Below, piece by piece: positions 63,511 to 64,000 of a stretch of 64,000 nt of DNA (positions are counted from its first letter, which is position 1; every line of letters starts with the position of its first letter). The notes below the pieces were generated by a model. It searched no databases. It saw nothing but the letters and a program-made list of their open reading frames with translations, and was not told where the DNA came from. Source of the stretch: Sediminibacterium sp. C3. Its GTDB lineage: Bacteria; Bacteroidota; Bacteroidia; Chitinophagales; Chitinophagaceae. The DNA lies in the NCBI RefSeq assembly GCF_000508085.1, contig NZ_KI669560.1:1769248-1833247 (forward strand). Direction: 5' to 3'. A program made the position numbers and the translations under genes.

Positions 63511-63995
63511 AAGCTAAATTGAATGGTTTTTTGCGGATAATCTAGTTTGTAACTTTTTTGGTTCCCCTTACTTTTTACATGGAATAGATTAATCTGACTG
63601 GTTTCGTAGTCGTGAAGAATTGAACAATGAATGTCTACGGTGTTCATTTCTTTTACTTGTTCCACTTCAAAATAAGACCAAACACTTTCTCTTATGATTT
63701 CGTAACCGATATAGTTGAATTTTACCGGCTTCCCGTTGATCTTAATTTGTAATGTCTTTCCAATATACTGGTTGATTTGCTGATCTATATAGGCTTTGTT
63801 GGCAGGTTTAATGATATCAATGGTACCGGTTGATTGCTTTTGAAGCGTTTTTTCTAGGTCATCTGTAAAAATGCGGATGCTTATTTCAGCCGTTGCTTCT
63901 TTTTCGTTATGGTTGATTTCAATCACCGAAACAAAAAAAGGGTGAAAAAGTGCAAGGCTTGCTGATAGCAGCCATTGAACAAAAATTGTAGCCAT
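63507..63995 (-). CDS. DUF6702-like exported protein (may extend past the window)
   Basis: 162 residues from the ATG at 63995, but the frame is open to the right edge, so the true start may be outside. A hydrophobic signal segment (about 7-20) is followed by HPFFVSVIEINHNEKEATAEISIRI, the typical opening of DUF6702 proteins, and then a mixed alpha/beta body. Function unknown; the family often neighbours peptidase genes. Its stop overlaps that of the CNNM gene on the other strand. Confidence 0.75.
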   Translation of the reverse strand: MATIFVQWLLSASLALFHPFFVSVIEINHNEKEATAEISIRIFTDDLEKTLQKQSTGTIDIIKPANKAYIDQQINQYIGKTLQIKINGKPVKFNYIGYEIIRESVWSYFEVEQVKEMNTVDIHCSILHDYETSQINLFHVKSKGNQKSYKLDYPQKTIQFSF

Positions 63996-64000
63996 TGAAC

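Overview
The window is a stretch of AT-rich chromosome from a Bacteroidota bacterium, most likely a member of the Chitinophagaceae or a close relative. The evidence is a SusC/SusD pair preceded by an ECF sigma factor and a FecR-type anti-sigma factor, a T9SS C-terminal sorting domain, 'CKKD' lipoprotein boxes, -7 promoter boxes of the TAnnTTTG type, the rpmB-rpmG-DUF4295 cluster, and a clade II (Sec-type) nitrous oxide reductase. I cannot name the genus from the sequence alone. No rRNA, CRISPR array, insertion sequence or prophage was seen.

Layout. (1) 1-10774 is a sulfur-metabolism island on the plus strand: the end of an MBL-fold/rhodanese protein, OsmC, an MFS transporter, small membrane proteins, thioredoxin, rhodanese, a universal stress protein, two YeeE/YedE-type sulfur transport subunits (the second frameshifted), a TsdA-like dihaem cytochrome c, a SoxB-like Tat-exported metallohydrolase, an OprD-like porin, and a Crp/Fnr regulator with a cysteine cluster. 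Two near-identical GTAAC-N4-GTTAC operators precede promoters in this island. (2) 10743-28941 is mainly housekeeping: rocD, a serine hydrolase, a glycosyltransferase, tRNA-Gly and tRNA-Leu with their own promoter and terminators, a duplicated 98-bp repeat, purE, pdxJ, a UbiD decarboxylase, a small ECF sigma module, anmK, rpmB, rpmG, a DUF4295 gene, ftsY, a polyprenyl synthase, an amino acid permease and an Smr protein. (3) 28942-40023 holds the RNase P RNA, a giant NHL-repeat T9SS cargo protein, prfB with its programmed +1 frameshift, mgtE, a DUF3472-FKBP fusion and an S10 peptidase. (4) 39992-50677 is a polysaccharide utilisation locus: ECF sigma, FecR, SusC (frameshifted), SusD, a LamG lipoprotein, a PF10091 (GH144-like) glycosidase, an endonuclease/phosphatase-fold protein (frameshifted) and an SGNH hydrolase. 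(5) 50730-59853 is a nitrous oxide reduction locus: a Crp/Fnr regulator (frameshifted), a polytopic His-bearing membrane protein, a fasciclin lipoprotein, then on the minus strand cytochrome c, nosZ, a membrane domain-nosL fusion, nosD, nosF, nosY and a truncated haemoglobin. (6) 59897-63995 holds PAP2, an ArnT-like glycosyltransferase interrupted by an amber codon, a CNNM/CorC transporter and a DUF6702-like protein.

How it fits together. The two respiratory islands share a design. Each has its own Crp/Fnr regulator and operators with two short half-sites separated by four bases. All four operators lie with their centre about 29.5-30.5 bp upstream of a -7-like box, the position expected of a class II activator. 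One island could feed electrons from thiosulfate or other reduced sulfur into cytochrome c; the other spends electrons on N2O. Four genes each lack one base beside a short homopolymer, which suggests either sequencing error or slippage-prone decay, so the pseudogene calls should be read with caution.
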